Part shown: positions 32,876-41,763 of the stretch, in pieces | Layout of the letters: every line of letters begins with the position of its first letter | Numbering within the stretch: the stretch's first letter is position 1 | Origin: Flavobacteriales bacterium | GTDB taxonomy: Bacteria; Bacteroidota; Bacteroidia; Flavobacteriales; Flavobacteriaceae | Assembly (NCBI GenBank): GCA_017303755.1 | Contig: JAFLBS010000001.1 | Location: 186,001 to 250,000, forward strand | Reading direction: 5' to 3' | DNA length: 64,000 nt | Made by a program: the position numbers and the translations under genes | The notes under the pieces: generated by a model | Told to the model about the DNA's origin: nothing | Databases searched by the model: none | Seen by the model: the letters and a program-made list of their open reading frames with translations, nothing else

Positions 32876-34456
32876 ATGAAAACTAAAAATTTTAAGTTCA
32901 TAATTGCTTTCATCACACTTACGATAGTGGCAACTATTGGTTTACAAGTGTTTTGGAACATTAAAAATTATAGCGAAAACAAGCGTCAATTGGTAAATGA
33001 AGTGCTCAATGCTTTTGATAACGGAATAGAATATTACTATGTAGAAGATGTAAAAAACGACTTTGTTGCATTTGTTGGCGATTCGACTATGAAAACGAAT
33101 TCATTTATTGACAAAATTAAACTGGATACTGTTTTCAAGATCAAAGAAAGTCAGAAAGAAAAAGCACCTACATCTGAAAAAAAGTTAACCAAAATTGAAT
33201 GGAAAATACATTCGATTGACATACAAAACTCTGATTCTATTGATTTAAAAAAGGACTCTTTACAACTTAGCATAAATGAAGCCACAAAAATCAACAGTAA
33301 AACAAGAGAAAGTTCTCCAGAAAAAGTAAAACTTAATGACATTAAACCTTCAGAGATAGCGTCAATTTCTGTATTTAAAGGGAAGAAAAATTCAGACAGT
33401 ATTTCAAAAATCAATGATATTGCCAATCGAATTGTGATTTCTATGATTCGAGATTCAATCGATTTTAAGAAATTGAGTCGCAATTTGAACCAAGAACTAA
33501 AGCGAAAAAACATCACTGTTAATTATACTATTTACCATTTAAAATCGAACAAACTATTTGATCAATTCAGCACTAACAAAAAAGAAAAACTACCTCTTGT
33601 CGCCGAATCAAAATCAATTTATCTTCCTCAAAATCAGCAACTAAAATTGGCATTTTCTGATCCGGTCGTATTGATTTTAAAACGCAGTTTGATTGAAATC
33701 ATGTTGTCCTTTCTTCTGTCGCTGTCGATTATTAGTTGTTTAGTATATCTGCTGAAAGTCATACAGCAACAAAAAAAAGTGGATGAAATAAAAAACGATT
33801 TAATCAGCAATATTACGCACGAATTTAAAACACCAATCACTACCATAGCTACTGCAATAGAAGGAATACGGAGTTTTAATTCGGAAAATGATGTCGAAAA
33901 AACCAATCGTTATTTAGACATTTCAGGAAATCAGTTAAAAAAATTAGAAGTTATGGTGGAACGCTTATTGGAAACTGCCTCGTTAGACACCGATCAATTA
34001 ACTGTAAAAAAAGAGAAAACAGATGTAGTTCCACTACTCATCAATTGCATTGAAAAACACCAATTGAATCATCCTCAAAAAACCATTGTATTGCACTCTG
34101 ATTTATCAGAACTAGTACTAAACATCGATTCGTTTCATATTGAAAATGTCATTTCAAATATAATTGATAATGCTGTAAAATATGGAGGTAACACCATTAA
34201 AATCAGATTAAAATCCGATCAAAAAACTACATCAATTTTGATTGAAGACAACGGAATTGGTATTGACAAAAGTGTGAAAGAAACGATTTTTGAAAAATTT
34301 TACCGTATTCCGAAAGGCAACATTCACGATATTAAAGGCTTTGGAATTGGCCTTTTTTATTCCAAAAAAATAGTTGAGAAACACGGCGGAATGCTTGAAT
34401 TGGTCTCAAATTCCAATCCGACATCATTTAAAATAACACTTTTCAATGAAGATTAA
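32876..34456 (+). CDS. Sensor histidine kinase
   Basis: A 526-residue membrane kinase. Transmembrane segment 1 is at about residues 6-27 and segment 2 at about 270-297, enclosing a large periplasmic sensor of about 240 residues with no recognisable domain. The HisKA phosphoacceptor is in ISNITHEFKTP (His about 315). The ATPase domain has NIIDNAVKYGG, DNGIGID and GFGIGLFYSKKIVEKHGG. The next gene, a response regulator, overlaps it by 11 bases. The sensor probably monitors an envelope condition linked to the adjacent receptor and GLPGLI proteins. Confidence 0.94.
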   Translation: MKTKNFKFIIAFITLTIVATIGLQVFWNIKNYSENKRQLVNEVLNAFDNGIEYYYVEDVKNDFVAFVGDSTMKTNSFIDKIKLDTVFKIKESQKEKAPTSEKKLTKIEWKIHSIDIQNSDSIDLKKDSLQLSINEATKINSKTRESSPEKVKLNDIKPSEIASISVFKGKKNSDSISKINDIANRIVISMIRDSIDFKKLSRNLNQELKRKNITVNYTIYHLKSNKLFDQFSTNKKEKLPLVAESKSIYLPQNQQLKLAFSDPVVLILKRSLIEIMLSFLLSLSIISCLVYLLKVIQQQKKVDEIKNDLISNITHEFKTPITTIATAIEGIRSFNSENDVEKTNRYLDISGNQLKKLEVMVERLLETASLDTDQLTVKKEKTDVVPLLINCIEKHQLNHPQKTIVLHSDLSELVLNIDSFHIENVISNIIDNAVKYGGNTIKIRLKSDQKTTSILIEDNGIGIDKSVKETIFEKFYRIPKGNIHDIKGFGIGLFYSKKIVEKHGGMLELVSNSNPTSFKITLFNED

Positions 34457-35120
34457 AGTTCTTTTGGCGGAAGACGAACCCGCATTAGCATTAATTATTA
34501 AAGAAAGTTTGGAAACACGAAACTTCATCGTCTTGCCTTGCAAAAATGGTCAAGAGGCTTTTGATGTATTTGTTTCTGAACATCCGGATATTTTAGTTTT
34601 GGATGTCATGATGCCTGTAAAAGATGGCTTTTCGTTGGCAAAAGATGTTCGTAAAATGGATAAAAAAGTGCCAATTATTTTTTTAACTGCCAAATCGCAA
34701 ACGTTAGATGTTGTTGAAGGTTTTACCATTGGCGGAAATGATTACCTCAAAAAGCCGTTCAGTATGGAAGAATTAATTGTTCGGATTCACTCGTTATTAG
34801 GAAGAATTACTACTGAAACAAAAGAGAAACAAATTGTTATTGGCAAGTATCTATTTGATGCGGTTAAACAAACTCTTTCCTACAACAACTCTTTGGAAAC
34901 ACTTACTTACAGAGAAACTGCATTACTTGAATTGTTGATTGAAAATAAAAATGAAATTATCGACCGATCAATAATTTTAAAGAAAATTTGGGGTGATGAC
35001 GACTTTTTTAATGGTCGAAGTTTGGATGTTTTTATCACTAAGCTGAGAAAAAAAGTAAGTCTAGATTCGTCCATTCAAATTATAAATATCCGAAGTCAAG
35101 GCTATAAGCTTATTTGCTGA
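34446..35120 (+). CDS. OmpR-family response regulator
   Basis: A 224-residue regulator. The receiver domain has the acidic pair in LLAEDEPALA, the phospho-acceptor Asp53 in ILVLDVMMP, Thr81 and the Lys in LKKPFS. The C-terminal winged-helix domain includes LTYRETALLELLIENKNEIIDR and SLDVFITKLRKK. It is translated from a start 11 bases inside the kinase gene, a strong sign of a cognate pair. Likely targets are the GTTAAC/TTTGTTA boxes at 31814, 32812 and 36060. Confidence 0.95.
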   Translation: MKIKVLLAEDEPALALIIKESLETRNFIVLPCKNGQEAFDVFVSEHPDILVLDVMMPVKDGFSLAKDVRKMDKKVPIIFLTAKSQTLDVVEGFTIGGNDYLKKPFSMEELIVRIHSLLGRITTETKEKQIVIGKYLFDAVKQTLSYNNSLETLTYRETALLELLIENKNEIIDRSIILKKIWGDDDFFNGRSLDVFITKLRKKVSLDSSIQIINIRSQGYKLIC

Positions 35121-35124
35121 TAAA

Positions 35125-36033
35125 TTATCTTCCCATTCTCATTTGCATTCCGCCTCTACCTTGACCTTGGTTCATTTCCATCATTTCATCCATTTTTTTG
35201 GTTACGATTTCATCGTACTCGGTTTGGGTAACTTCTTTGCCGTTGTTGGGCGCTTTGATTTCGGCTTTGTCTTTAGCATTAAGAACAATTTTTGAACATA
35301 AAATAGTCGTTTTACCATCGTTTACTTCTAGGATTAAACCGGGCAAACCCCAATAGCCTTCCGGACCTTGATTAATCGGAATTTCAGGAGCATACCATGC
35401 CGTAATGGTGATTTCTTTAGGCATGTCTACTTCGTTAAAAAAGTTGGTTTTCTTTTCTTTTCCGTCTTCTGATTTTGCTTCTTCTTTTTTGGCTTCCCCA
35501 TCTTTTTTATCGCGCTTCATTCTGAAATTTCTGAAATCGGTTTTACTAGCTGGAATAACCGTTGTGGCTTTGTAGCAAGTGTAACCACCAATAACTTTGG
35601 TTTCGCCTTCCATTTTCCAATCGTACACCTTTAGCGAATCTTTTACGAGAAATTCTTTCCCCATAAACTCTTTATCAACGGTGTATATTTTTTCTTTCAC
35701 ATTCTTGTAATAGGTTCCGCCACCGCCCATAAACGAGGTCATCATTCGCATTCCGCCACCTTGTTGACCTGGAGTATCTAATTTTTCTTCTTCTTTGTAA
35801 ATGGAAGCCGATTTATCAAAATTGAGAATAAAGGTTTTTTCAAACATTTTTTTCATTCGCTCTTCGATCATCTTTTGCATCTCGGGAGTAATGTCTTTAT
35901 TGCCTTCCATTCTTGCTTTAAAATCGGATGTACTGGTTTTTGACTCATAAACTGCGACACCTTGAAAGTCTTTTTGAGCATTAGAAATTACTGCAATTAA
36001 TAAAAGAGACAGAGTAAGAATAATTTTTCTCAT
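35125..36033 (-). CDS. GLPGLI family secreted protein (copy 2)
   Basis: A 302-residue paralogue of the protein at 31905-32753. The start at 36033 gives signal peptide MRKIILTLSLLLIAVISNAQ; an upstream in-frame start adds eight residues that spoil it. The family motif appears as GYWGLPGLILEVNDGKTT followed by ILCSK. The C-terminus is Met/Gly/Arg-rich (GQGRGGMQMRMGR). A lysine/glutamate-rich insertion (KKDGEAKKEEAKSEDGKEKK) is absent from copy 1. It converges with the response regulator gene with 4 bases between the stops. A conserved operator-like box lies 27 bases upstream. Confidence 0.92.
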   Translation of the reverse strand: MRKIILTLSLLLIAVISNAQKDFQGVAVYESKTSTSDFKARMEGNKDITPEMQKMIEERMKKMFEKTFILNFDKSASIYKEEEKLDTPGQQGGGMRMMTSFMGGGGTYYKNVKEKIYTVDKEFMGKEFLVKDSLKVYDWKMEGETKVIGGYTCYKATTVIPASKTDFRNFRMKRDKKDGEAKKEEAKSEDGKEKKTNFFNEVDMPKEITITAWYAPEIPINQGPEGYWGLPGLILEVNDGKTTILCSKIVLNAKDKAEIKAPNNGKEVTQTEYDEIVTKKMDEMMEMNQGQGRGGMQMRMGR

Positions 36034-36059
36034 GGTTTTTGTTTTTAAATAAAGCACAA

Positions 36060-36106
36060 CAAATATGACGAAAGCGTTTGTGTTTTGTTACCAATCTTTT
36101 GTTAAA
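36060..36106 (-). promoter_or_regulatory. Conserved operator/promoter upstream of GLPGLI copy 2
   Basis: CAAATATGACGAA, 11 bases, TTTGTTACCAAT, 2 bases, TTTGTTAAA on the plus strand: the same layout as 31814-31860, including the distance to the start codon. The variable middle differs between the two, so the identity is not due to a recent long duplication. Confidence 0.7.
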
Positions 36107-36160
36107 ATAATTAATGCAGAAGATCGAAATTTGATTGGTTTAATGTAAATTAGCGCCTCT

Positions 36161-36952
36161 ATGAAAAATCTGTTTTTTATATTATTTATTTTCTCTTGCA
36201 ACTTCAATAGCGCTCAGGGGCAAAAAATTACAGCACAGAAAGTGAGCGAAACCGCCTTAGTCGCTGATGAATTTGTTGGTTTTGATGGCTTTGGAAATTG
36301 TTTTTACATACAGAACAATGTGGTTTACAAAAAGGTTGAAGCGACAATTCTGCAGTACCAAAACCTTTCTTTAGGTAAAATCACTAAAGTAGACATTGTC
36401 AATCCTTTAAAAGTGATTGTTTTTTATAAAGATTTTAATTCGGTTATTGTATTAGACAATCAATTAAATGAAATACAGCGCATTGACTTCTCCAATCTTT
36501 CTACGCCGATAGTGGCAACAGCCATAGGAATATCAGGGCAGAATAAACTTTGGATATTCAATTCTTTGAATCAGCAAATTGGGTTGTACGACTTAACCAA
36601 TGCCAACTATCAGAATTTGGGAGTTCCAATTAAGGATGAATTTAGTTACTATCAAACCGATTTTAATTATTTTCATTGGATCAACAAAGACGGGCAATGG
36701 AATACTTGCACTGTTTTTGGGAGGGTTTTTTCTAACGGTAAGACCGAAGCTGGGAAACAAATTCAACTTTTAGACATTAACAAATTACTCTATACTAAAG
36801 ACAACTTGGTTTATTTAAAGGATGTAAAACAGAATACTTCTTACGAAATTGAGATTGTTGAGAAATCGTTCAAAAAAATCTATTACAAAGACCAAATTTT
36901 ATCTATTTTTACCAACAAAGGAATTACGAATTATAAAATCACATTACCATAA
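36161..36952 (+). CDS. Secreted protein of unknown function upstream of dNK
   Basis: A 263-residue protein with a signal peptide (MKNLFFILFIFSCNFNSAQ). The body consists of repeated short beta strands with phrases like GISGQNKLWIFNSLNQQIGLYDLTN, consistent with a small beta-propeller, but I cannot assign a family. Its TAA stop overlaps the ATG of the deoxynucleoside kinase by one base, so the two are co-transcribed and translationally coupled although their products should act in different compartments. Confidence 0.75.
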   Translation: MKNLFFILFIFSCNFNSAQGQKITAQKVSETALVADEFVGFDGFGNCFYIQNNVVYKKVEATILQYQNLSLGKITKVDIVNPLKVIVFYKDFNSVIVLDNQLNEIQRIDFSNLSTPIVATAIGISGQNKLWIFNSLNQQIGLYDLTNANYQNLGVPIKDEFSYYQTDFNYFHWINKDGQWNTCTVFGRVFSNGKTEAGKQIQLLDINKLLYTKDNLVYLKDVKQNTSYEIEIVEKSFKKIYYKDQILSIFTNKGITNYKITLP

Positions 36953-37566
36953 TGCATATAGCAGTAGCAGGAAATATTGGCGCAGGAAAGACAACTCTAA
37001 CTCGTTTTTTAGCCAAACATTTTAAATGGGAACCTCATTTTGAAGACGTTGTAGACAACCCGTATTTGGATGATTTTTACCATCAAATGGAACGTTGGTC
37101 GTTCAATTTACAAATTTACTTTTTAAACAGTCGTTTCAGACAAGTGTTGCAAATTCGTGAAAGCGGCAAAAAGATTATTCAAGATCGAACCATTTATGAA
37201 GATGCTCATATTTTTGCTCCCAATTTACATGCAATGGGATTAATGACCAATCGTGATTTTGAGAATTATTCTTCTCTTTTTGAATTAATGGAAAGTTTGG
37301 TAGAAGCACCTGATTTGCTGATATATCTGAGAAGTTCTATTCCAAATTTAGTGAAGCAAATTCACATGCGTGGAAGAGATTATGAAAACACCATTTCAAT
37401 TGATTATTTAAGTCGATTAAATGAACGATACGAAGCGTGGATAACCACTTATGATAAAGGAAAATTACTAATTATAGACGTTGATGACATTGATTTTGTC
37501 AATAATCCTGAAGATTTAGGAATGATTATCAATCGAATTGATGCCGAAATCAACGGTCTTTTTTAA
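36952..37566 (+). CDS. Deoxynucleoside kinase
   Basis: A 204-residue cytoplasmic kinase of the dNK/dCK/dGK family that phosphorylates deoxynucleosides for salvage. The P-loop GNIGAGKTT is at residues 7-15. FEDVVDNPYLDDFY supplies the substrate-binding Glu, and QDRTIYEDAHIFA contains the DRS/T-like motif. The LID arginines appear in IHMRGRDYE. The specific base preference cannot be read from the sequence. A terminator follows. Confidence 0.93.
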   Translation: MHIAVAGNIGAGKTTLTRFLAKHFKWEPHFEDVVDNPYLDDFYHQMERWSFNLQIYFLNSRFRQVLQIRESGKKIIQDRTIYEDAHIFAPNLHAMGLMTNRDFENYSSLFELMESLVEAPDLLIYLRSSIPNLVKQIHMRGRDYENTISIDYLSRLNERYEAWITTYDKGKLLIIDVDDIDFVNNPEDLGMIINRIDAEINGLF

Positions 37567-37591
37567 GAATAATCTGATTTTCAGACCTCTA

Positions 37592-37623
37592 AATACTCAA
37601 CTTAATAGTTGGGTATTTTTTTT
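37592..37623 (+). terminator. Terminator after the deoxynucleoside kinase gene
   Basis: AATACTCAACT pairs with AGTTGGGTATT (one G-U pair) around TAAT and is followed by eight T. Confidence 0.88.
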
Positions 37624-37637
37624 ATCTTCTTACAAAA

Positions 37638-37655
37638 CCACGTAAAACTACGTGG
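37638..37655. promoter_or_regulatory. CCACGTA-AAAC-TACGTGG inverted repeat
   Basis: A perfect 7-bp inverted repeat with a 4-base spacer lies 166 bases before the T9SS protein start and 20 bases before TACTTTTG (37676-37683), a candidate -7 element. The placement suggests an operator for a dimeric regulator. No T-run follows, so it is not a terminator. Confidence 0.5.
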
Positions 37656-37820
37656 GTGAGAAAACACAGAAACGCTACTTTTGTTCAAAATATTTAACCT
37701 CAAATAATTCTATTTATACACTAAATGATTCCTTTTGTACATTTTATTTGGAGATATGTATTTTTATTGATTACTTTTAACACTAATTCAAATCAACAAC
37801 TTTTTTAAAAACAACAATTT

Positions 37821-40800
37821 ATGAAAAAAAATTACGTATTAAACAAGCAAGTCGTCTTGGCACTCTTGTTTCTGTTTACTGTGCATTTGACCAATTATGC
37901 ACAAACGAAACTTAAATCTACCCAAAACGCGAAAAAAGTTCAGGGTAAAAATGTGTCTCATGTTTTTTCTGCAAGAGGTGTTGTGGCACCTGCTGAAGTT
38001 GTGTCTTCATGCGGACCATACACATGGCCAACAAATGGTGTAACATATTCTGCTTCTGGTACATATGTATCTAATGGTATCACACAAGGTTACAATAACC
38101 AAACAGCGTATTTGAACAATGTAACTGGACACAATTCTACAATTGCTACCAACAGTTTAGGAGGTATACCAAATACAAATCCAATTAATTTAACATTGGG
38201 TGGAACCGCTGTTTCTATGGGCGCTCCAAACGGAATGTACACCACAGCAACTTTTGTTGGAACAAATACAGCTACTGATGCCTTAACAATCACATTAGGA
38301 CCAGGAGTTTATGGTTTTGCAGCTAATATTTATGCAACTGATTTTTCCGATTTAGTAACAACTGGAGACATTACAGTTACCTACAACACTGGTTTTGTTG
38401 ACGCTAGAACCGTTACTGCTGATACTGAATTTTTTGGATATACTTCTACTACACCAATTACGAGTGTAACTATTACGTGTGCCAATACAGTTGCTCCATT
38501 CAAATGGCCAACTATCAAAAACTTATCATTGGCAACTGGTCCGAATGCTACTTTAGACTTAACAGTAACTACTAGCCCAGTAACAGGAAACTATTCTATT
38601 TGTCAAGGTTTACCTGTAACAGGTGGATTAACTTCTAATCTTGGTGGTGGTGTAGCTCCTACACCTCTTCCTAATTTTTCTGGAGATAATACTGGTGGAC
38701 CAACTTATAATCGTCCTACAGCAATGAATCAAGGTGGCACATGTGCTAATTCTGGTGTTGGTAATGCTGTTCAATATGCTTCACATACATTTACCGCACC
38801 TGTATCGGGCGACTATGTATTCAGTACTTGTGGTGGAGCTACTTTTGATACTTTCTTATCGTTGTACCAAGCACCATTTAACCCAGCTGGAGCGTGTGCA
38901 GGAAATACCCTAATCGAATCAAGTGATGACGTTTGTGGTGCGCAATCAGAAGTAACAGCAACATTAGTTGGAGGAACCACTTATGTTTTGGTATTCTCAG
39001 GATTTGCCAACACCGAAGCAGGACCATATACTATAACATCAACCACACCTACAACACTAGTTCCTGGAGTTGAGTGGTATACTGCTTTAACAGGAGGAAC
39101 AGCAATAGGAACAGGTTCTCCGTTTAACCCAGTTGGAGTTGCAGGAAGTGGTTTAACTGATACTAATACACCTGCTACAACAACTTTTTATGCACAATTC
39201 CCAGGTGAAACGTGTAGATCTGCTGCAGACTTTATTGTAACTCCTGCAACAACACCAACTTTTACTGCAGTTGCACCTATTTGTAATGGAGAGACTTTAA
39301 CAGCTTTGCCAACAACATCAAATAATGGTGTTACTGGTACTTGGTCTCCTGCATTGAATAATACAGCGACTACAACCTATACGTTCACACCAGACGCTGG
39401 TCAGTGTGGAACTACTACAACATTAACTATTACTGTTAATGATTTACCTACAGTAACTTGCCCTGGTAATATTACAGCTTGTGAAGGTGATGTTGTAAAT
39501 TATACAGTTACGTCTAGCATTGCATCAGGTACAGTAACTTTAACTCAAAATACAAGTAGTGTAGCTACTGCTGCTGCTGGTATTGCTTGTAATCCTGGCG
39601 GAGACAATGCTTTTTATAGAGTGTACGACTTAACTGCTTTAGGTTATACCAATGATTTGATATTAAACAATATTAAATTCAGTGTCCAATCTTCTGCAGC
39701 TGATCGCCCTGTAACAGTAAGTGCTTATACTTTGACTGGAGCATTAACTAATGAGAATTTAACTCTTTTAGGAAGCACAACAGTTACTGCTACGACTTCA
39801 ACTTCAATAATTGATTATACTGCTGCAATGGGCGGATTGATTGTTCCTGGTGGTTCTACCTTAGTAATATCTTACGCCGTTGCTTCAAGTACAGGTAATG
39901 CTTTTGTTCCTGGAGCTAATGCTGCTGGTCAATCAGCTCCTGTATTTATTAAAGCAGTTGACTGTGGTATAGCACAACCAACAAGTCTTGCTACTGTAGG
40001 CTTTCCTAATGTACACATAATTTTAGATGCCGAATTAACTCAAGGCGGAAGTTTAGTACAAACTGCTGGTTTACCTTCAGGAAGTGTTTTCCCAGTTGGG
40101 ACAACTACTGTAACTTATTTAGCAACTACTGCTAGTGGTTGTGAAGCAAGTTGTAGTTTTGATGTAGTGGTTAATTCACCTGCGCCACCAACTTTCACAC
40201 AAGTTGCACCTATTTGTGTTGGTGGTACTATAGCTGATTTACCTACAACTTCAAATAATGGGGTAACTGGTACATGGTCTCCTGCTATTGACGCAACGGT
40301 TACAACAACCTATACATTTACACCAGACGCTGGTCAATGTGCGGTTCCTACAACTATGACAATTGTTGTAAACCCGCTTCCAACAGTTGCTTTTACTGCT
40401 AACCCATTCCCTGTATGTGCTGGTTCAAATACTTTGTTAACAGCAAATGTAACTAACGCTACTCCAACTGTTACTTTTGGTACTCAATCTGCAAGTATGA
40501 CAACTGCTGCTTTTGGTGTTCCTGTAACAAGTCCTTTATCTGGAACGTTAGCATTAGCACCGTCTAATGGTTGTGCACCATTTGCTGCTGGTTTATTTGC
40601 TGGAAAAATAGCTCTTATTCAACGTGGTACTTGTGCATTTGCTGTTAAAGCTCAAAACGCTCAAGACGCTGGGGCTATCGGAGTAATTCTTTACAACAAT
40701 GTTGCTGGAGCGATTATACCTGGTGGAACAGCTCCGGGTGTAACTATTCCTGTTTACGGAATGACTTTAGCAGACGGACAAGCTCTAATTGCTGCCATGA

Positions 40801-41687
40801 CTGCAAATGAGGTGAATGTAACTCTTAACCCAGCACCACCTGTAACTTATTTATGGGGTAATGGCGACACTACACAAACTATAGATACTGGTGTTTTAAA
40901 TGCTGATACTGACTTTACAGTAACAGTAACCAACTCAACAACTGGATGTTCATCAACTATTACAGTGACTGTTCCTGTAACTCCTTTAACAGTTCCTACT
41001 TTTAATCAAGTTGCTGATATTTGTACAGGCGGAACATTAGATCCATTACCAACAAGTTCTCTTGAAGGTTTAGCTGGAACTTGGTCTCCAGCGTTAGACA
41101 ATACAACTACAACTACTTATACATTTACTCCAACACCAGTTGCTGGTCAATGTTTAGGAACAACTACTATGACAATCACTGTTAATTCGGCTGCAGAGCC
41201 AACAGGAGATGCTGTACAAACTATTACAGCACCAACAGCTGGTGACGCAACACTTGAGGACATTGTTATCAACCCTACAACTGTTATATGGTATCCAACA
41301 TTAGCCGATGCTCAAGCAGGAACTAATGCTTTACCAAACACTACTGTTCTTACAAATGGCTCAACTTATTATGCTGTAAACGTGGTTGGAGCATGTTCAA
41401 GCACTCCATATGCTGTAACAGTAAATGTAACATTAGGCAGTGATGAGTTTGACGATATTAGCTTTGATTATTACCCTAACCCAACTTCATCTATATTGAA
41501 CATTTCATATACACATATGATTTCTGAAGTAAGTGTAACCAATCTTTTAGGTCAACAAATAATGACTAAAAAGACCAATTCAACTGAAGTTCAAATTGAT
41601 TTATCTGGATTAGCAGAAGCTACTTATTTTGTAAAAGTAATTTCTGAAGGAAAAGAGAAAGTCGTTAAAGTAATTAAGAAAGACTAA
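37821..41687 (+). CDS. Large T9SS-exported protein with PA domain and repeated Ig-like modules
   Basis: A 1288-residue Thr-rich secreted protein. A signal peptide ends near TNYAQ. A PPC-like segment (GDYVFSTCGGATFDTFLSLY) lies at about 330-410. Three related modules containing LPTTSNNGVTGTWSPA or a variant occur near residues 479, 790 and 1058. A protease-associated (PA) domain lies at about 905-1005 (LFAGKIALIQRGTCAFAVKA). The C-terminal about 75 residues (DYYPNPTSSILNISY to VVKVIKKD) form a type A T9SS sorting domain, so it is exported and anchored or released at the surface. No protease active site is visible. A role as an adhesin or binding protein is likely. Confidence 0.9.
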   Translation: MKKNYVLNKQVVLALLFLFTVHLTNYAQTKLKSTQNAKKVQGKNVSHVFSARGVVAPAEVVSSCGPYTWPTNGVTYSASGTYVSNGITQGYNNQTAYLNNVTGHNSTIATNSLGGIPNTNPINLTLGGTAVSMGAPNGMYTTATFVGTNTATDALTITLGPGVYGFAANIYATDFSDLVTTGDITVTYNTGFVDARTVTADTEFFGYTSTTPITSVTITCANTVAPFKWPTIKNLSLATGPNATLDLTVTTSPVTGNYSICQGLPVTGGLTSNLGGGVAPTPLPNFSGDNTGGPTYNRPTAMNQGGTCANSGVGNAVQYASHTFTAPVSGDYVFSTCGGATFDTFLSLYQAPFNPAGACAGNTLIESSDDVCGAQSEVTATLVGGTTYVLVFSGFANTEAGPYTITSTTPTTLVPGVEWYTALTGGTAIGTGSPFNPVGVAGSGLTDTNTPATTTFYAQFPGETCRSAADFIVTPATTPTFTAVAPICNGETLTALPTTSNNGVTGTWSPALNNTATTTYTFTPDAGQCGTTTTLTITVNDLPTVTCPGNITACEGDVVNYTVTSSIASGTVTLTQNTSSVATAAAGIACNPGGDNAFYRVYDLTALGYTNDLILNNIKFSVQSSAADRPVTVSAYTLTGALTNENLTLLGSTTVTATTSTSIIDYTAAMGGLIVPGGSTLVISYAVASSTGNAFVPGANAAGQSAPVFIKAVDCGIAQPTSLATVGFPNVHIILDAELTQGGSLVQTAGLPSGSVFPVGTTTVTYLATTASGCEASCSFDVVVNSPAPPTFTQVAPICVGGTIADLPTTSNNGVTGTWSPAIDATVTTTYTFTPDAGQCAVPTTMTIVVNPLPTVAFTANPFPVCAGSNTLLTANVTNATPTVTFGTQSASMTTAAFGVPVTSPLSGTLALAPSNGCAPFAAGLFAGKIALIQRGTCAFAVKAQNAQDAGAIGVILYNNVAGAIIPGGTAPGVTIPVYGMTLADGQALIAAMTANEVNVTLNPAPPVTYLWGNGDTTQTIDTGVLNADTDFTVTVTNSTTGCSSTITVTVPVTPLTVPTFNQVADICTGGTLDPLPTSSLEGLAGTWSPALDNTTTTTYTFTPTPVAGQCLGTTTMTITVNSAAEPTGDAVQTITAPTAGDATLEDIVINPTTVIWYPTLADAQAGTNALPNTTVLTNGSTYYAVNVVGACSSTPYAVTVNVTLGSDEFDDISFDYYPNPTSSILNISYTHMISEVSVTNLLGQQIMTKKTNSTEVQIDLSGLAEATYFVKVISEGKEKVVKVIKKD

Positions 41688-41708
41688 TTTCTAGTTATAG
41701 AATAAAAG

Positions 41709-41738
41709 AAAAGGTTGTCAGAAATGGCAACCTTTTTT
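41709..41738 (+). terminator. Terminator after the T9SS protein gene
   Basis: AAAAGGTTG pairs with CAACCTTTT around a 10-base loop and is followed by more T. Confidence 0.88.
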
Positions 41739-41763
41739 GTTTTATGTTGTTTCGAAATAATTA

